Source of the DNA: Pseudomonadota bacterium
GTDB lineage: Bacteria > Pseudomonadota > Gammaproteobacteria > Burkholderiales > Burkholderiaceae_C
NCBI GenBank assembly: GCA_023442945.1
Contig: JAEZWW010000063.1
Location: 1 to 5,591, forward strand
DNA length: 5,591 nucleotides
Direction of reading: 5' to 3'
Under the pieces are notes generated by a model, which was given only the letters and a program-made list of their open reading frames with translations, made no database searches and had not been told where the DNA came from. The translations under genes were made by a program, and so were the position numbers. Shown here one piece after another: positions 5,544 through 5,591 of the stretch; the stretch's first letter is position 1, and every line of letters starts with the position of its first letter.

Positions 5544-5591
5544 TTCCGGGCCTTTTCAGACTTTTTTTATAGGGTTTCGGGAGAAAAAGGA
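5544..5591 (-). promoter_or_regulatory. Leader of the operon with a possible -10 box
   Basis: This is the only non-coding DNA in the window. It is AT-rich compared with the genes and contains TATAAA on the minus strand (5571-5566) followed by a run of A. If this were a -10 box, transcription would begin near 5559 and leave a leader of about 16 bases that just includes the ribosome site. The matching -35 position would fall at or beyond the window edge, so the promoter cannot be confirmed. The same AT-rich stretch may simply be the end of an upstream region. Confidence 0.2.
5551..5556 (-). promoter_or_regulatory. Ribosome binding site of the first gene
   Basis: AAAAGG on the minus strand lies 7 bases before the ATG at 5543-5541 and fixes the start of the small terminase gene in preference to Met8. 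Confidence 0.6.

Noticed and set aside
5574..5591. Purine run ending GAGAAAAAGGA on the plus strand at the right edge, resembling a ribosome site for a divergent gene
   Set aside because: Any start codon would be beyond the window, and an AT-rich leader easily gives such runs by chance.

Overview
The window is a late (virion structure) module of a tailed, siphovirus-like phage or prophage of an actinobacterium. All genes lie on the minus strand, so reading order runs from the right edge to the left edge. The actinobacterial assignment is an inference. It rests on a GC content of about 60% by eye, the style of the terminase, adaptor and tail tube proteins, and a ribosome binding site that matches the actinobacterial 16S tail. 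I see no host gene, integrase or attachment site, so free phage and integrated prophage cannot be told apart.

Layout in transcription order: a 48-base leader (5544-5591); a small terminase-like protein (5262-5543); the large terminase (3865-5265); a 74-residue protein with a possible zinc knuckle (3644-3868); the portal (2541-3647); a single gene fusing an HK97-type prohead protease to the major capsid protein (1051-2544); a head-tail adaptor (740-1051); a tail-terminator-like protein (396-743); and a major tail tube protein that runs off the left edge (2-403), probably lacking only its last few residues.

Together these genes package DNA and build the head and neck. The terminase cuts the genome and pumps it through the portal. 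The capsid shell forms around the portal and is matured by the protease. The adaptor and terminator join the head to a tail tube. Every junction between neighbouring genes is an overlap of 1, 4 or 8 bases, so the set reads as one translationally coupled operon with no intergenic DNA. Clear ribosome binding sites occur at only four places: the first gene, the fusion gene, an internal ATG just before the capsid part of the fusion, and the tail tube gene.

This is mostly a familiar module and I see no wholly new system. The best leads are the possible internal start that would yield free capsid protein from the fusion gene, the small cysteine/histidine protein between terminase and portal, a possible change in the third catalytic acid of the large terminase nuclease, and the lack of a separate head-tail stopper gene. 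No tRNA, rRNA, CRISPR array, insertion sequence or terminator was seen.
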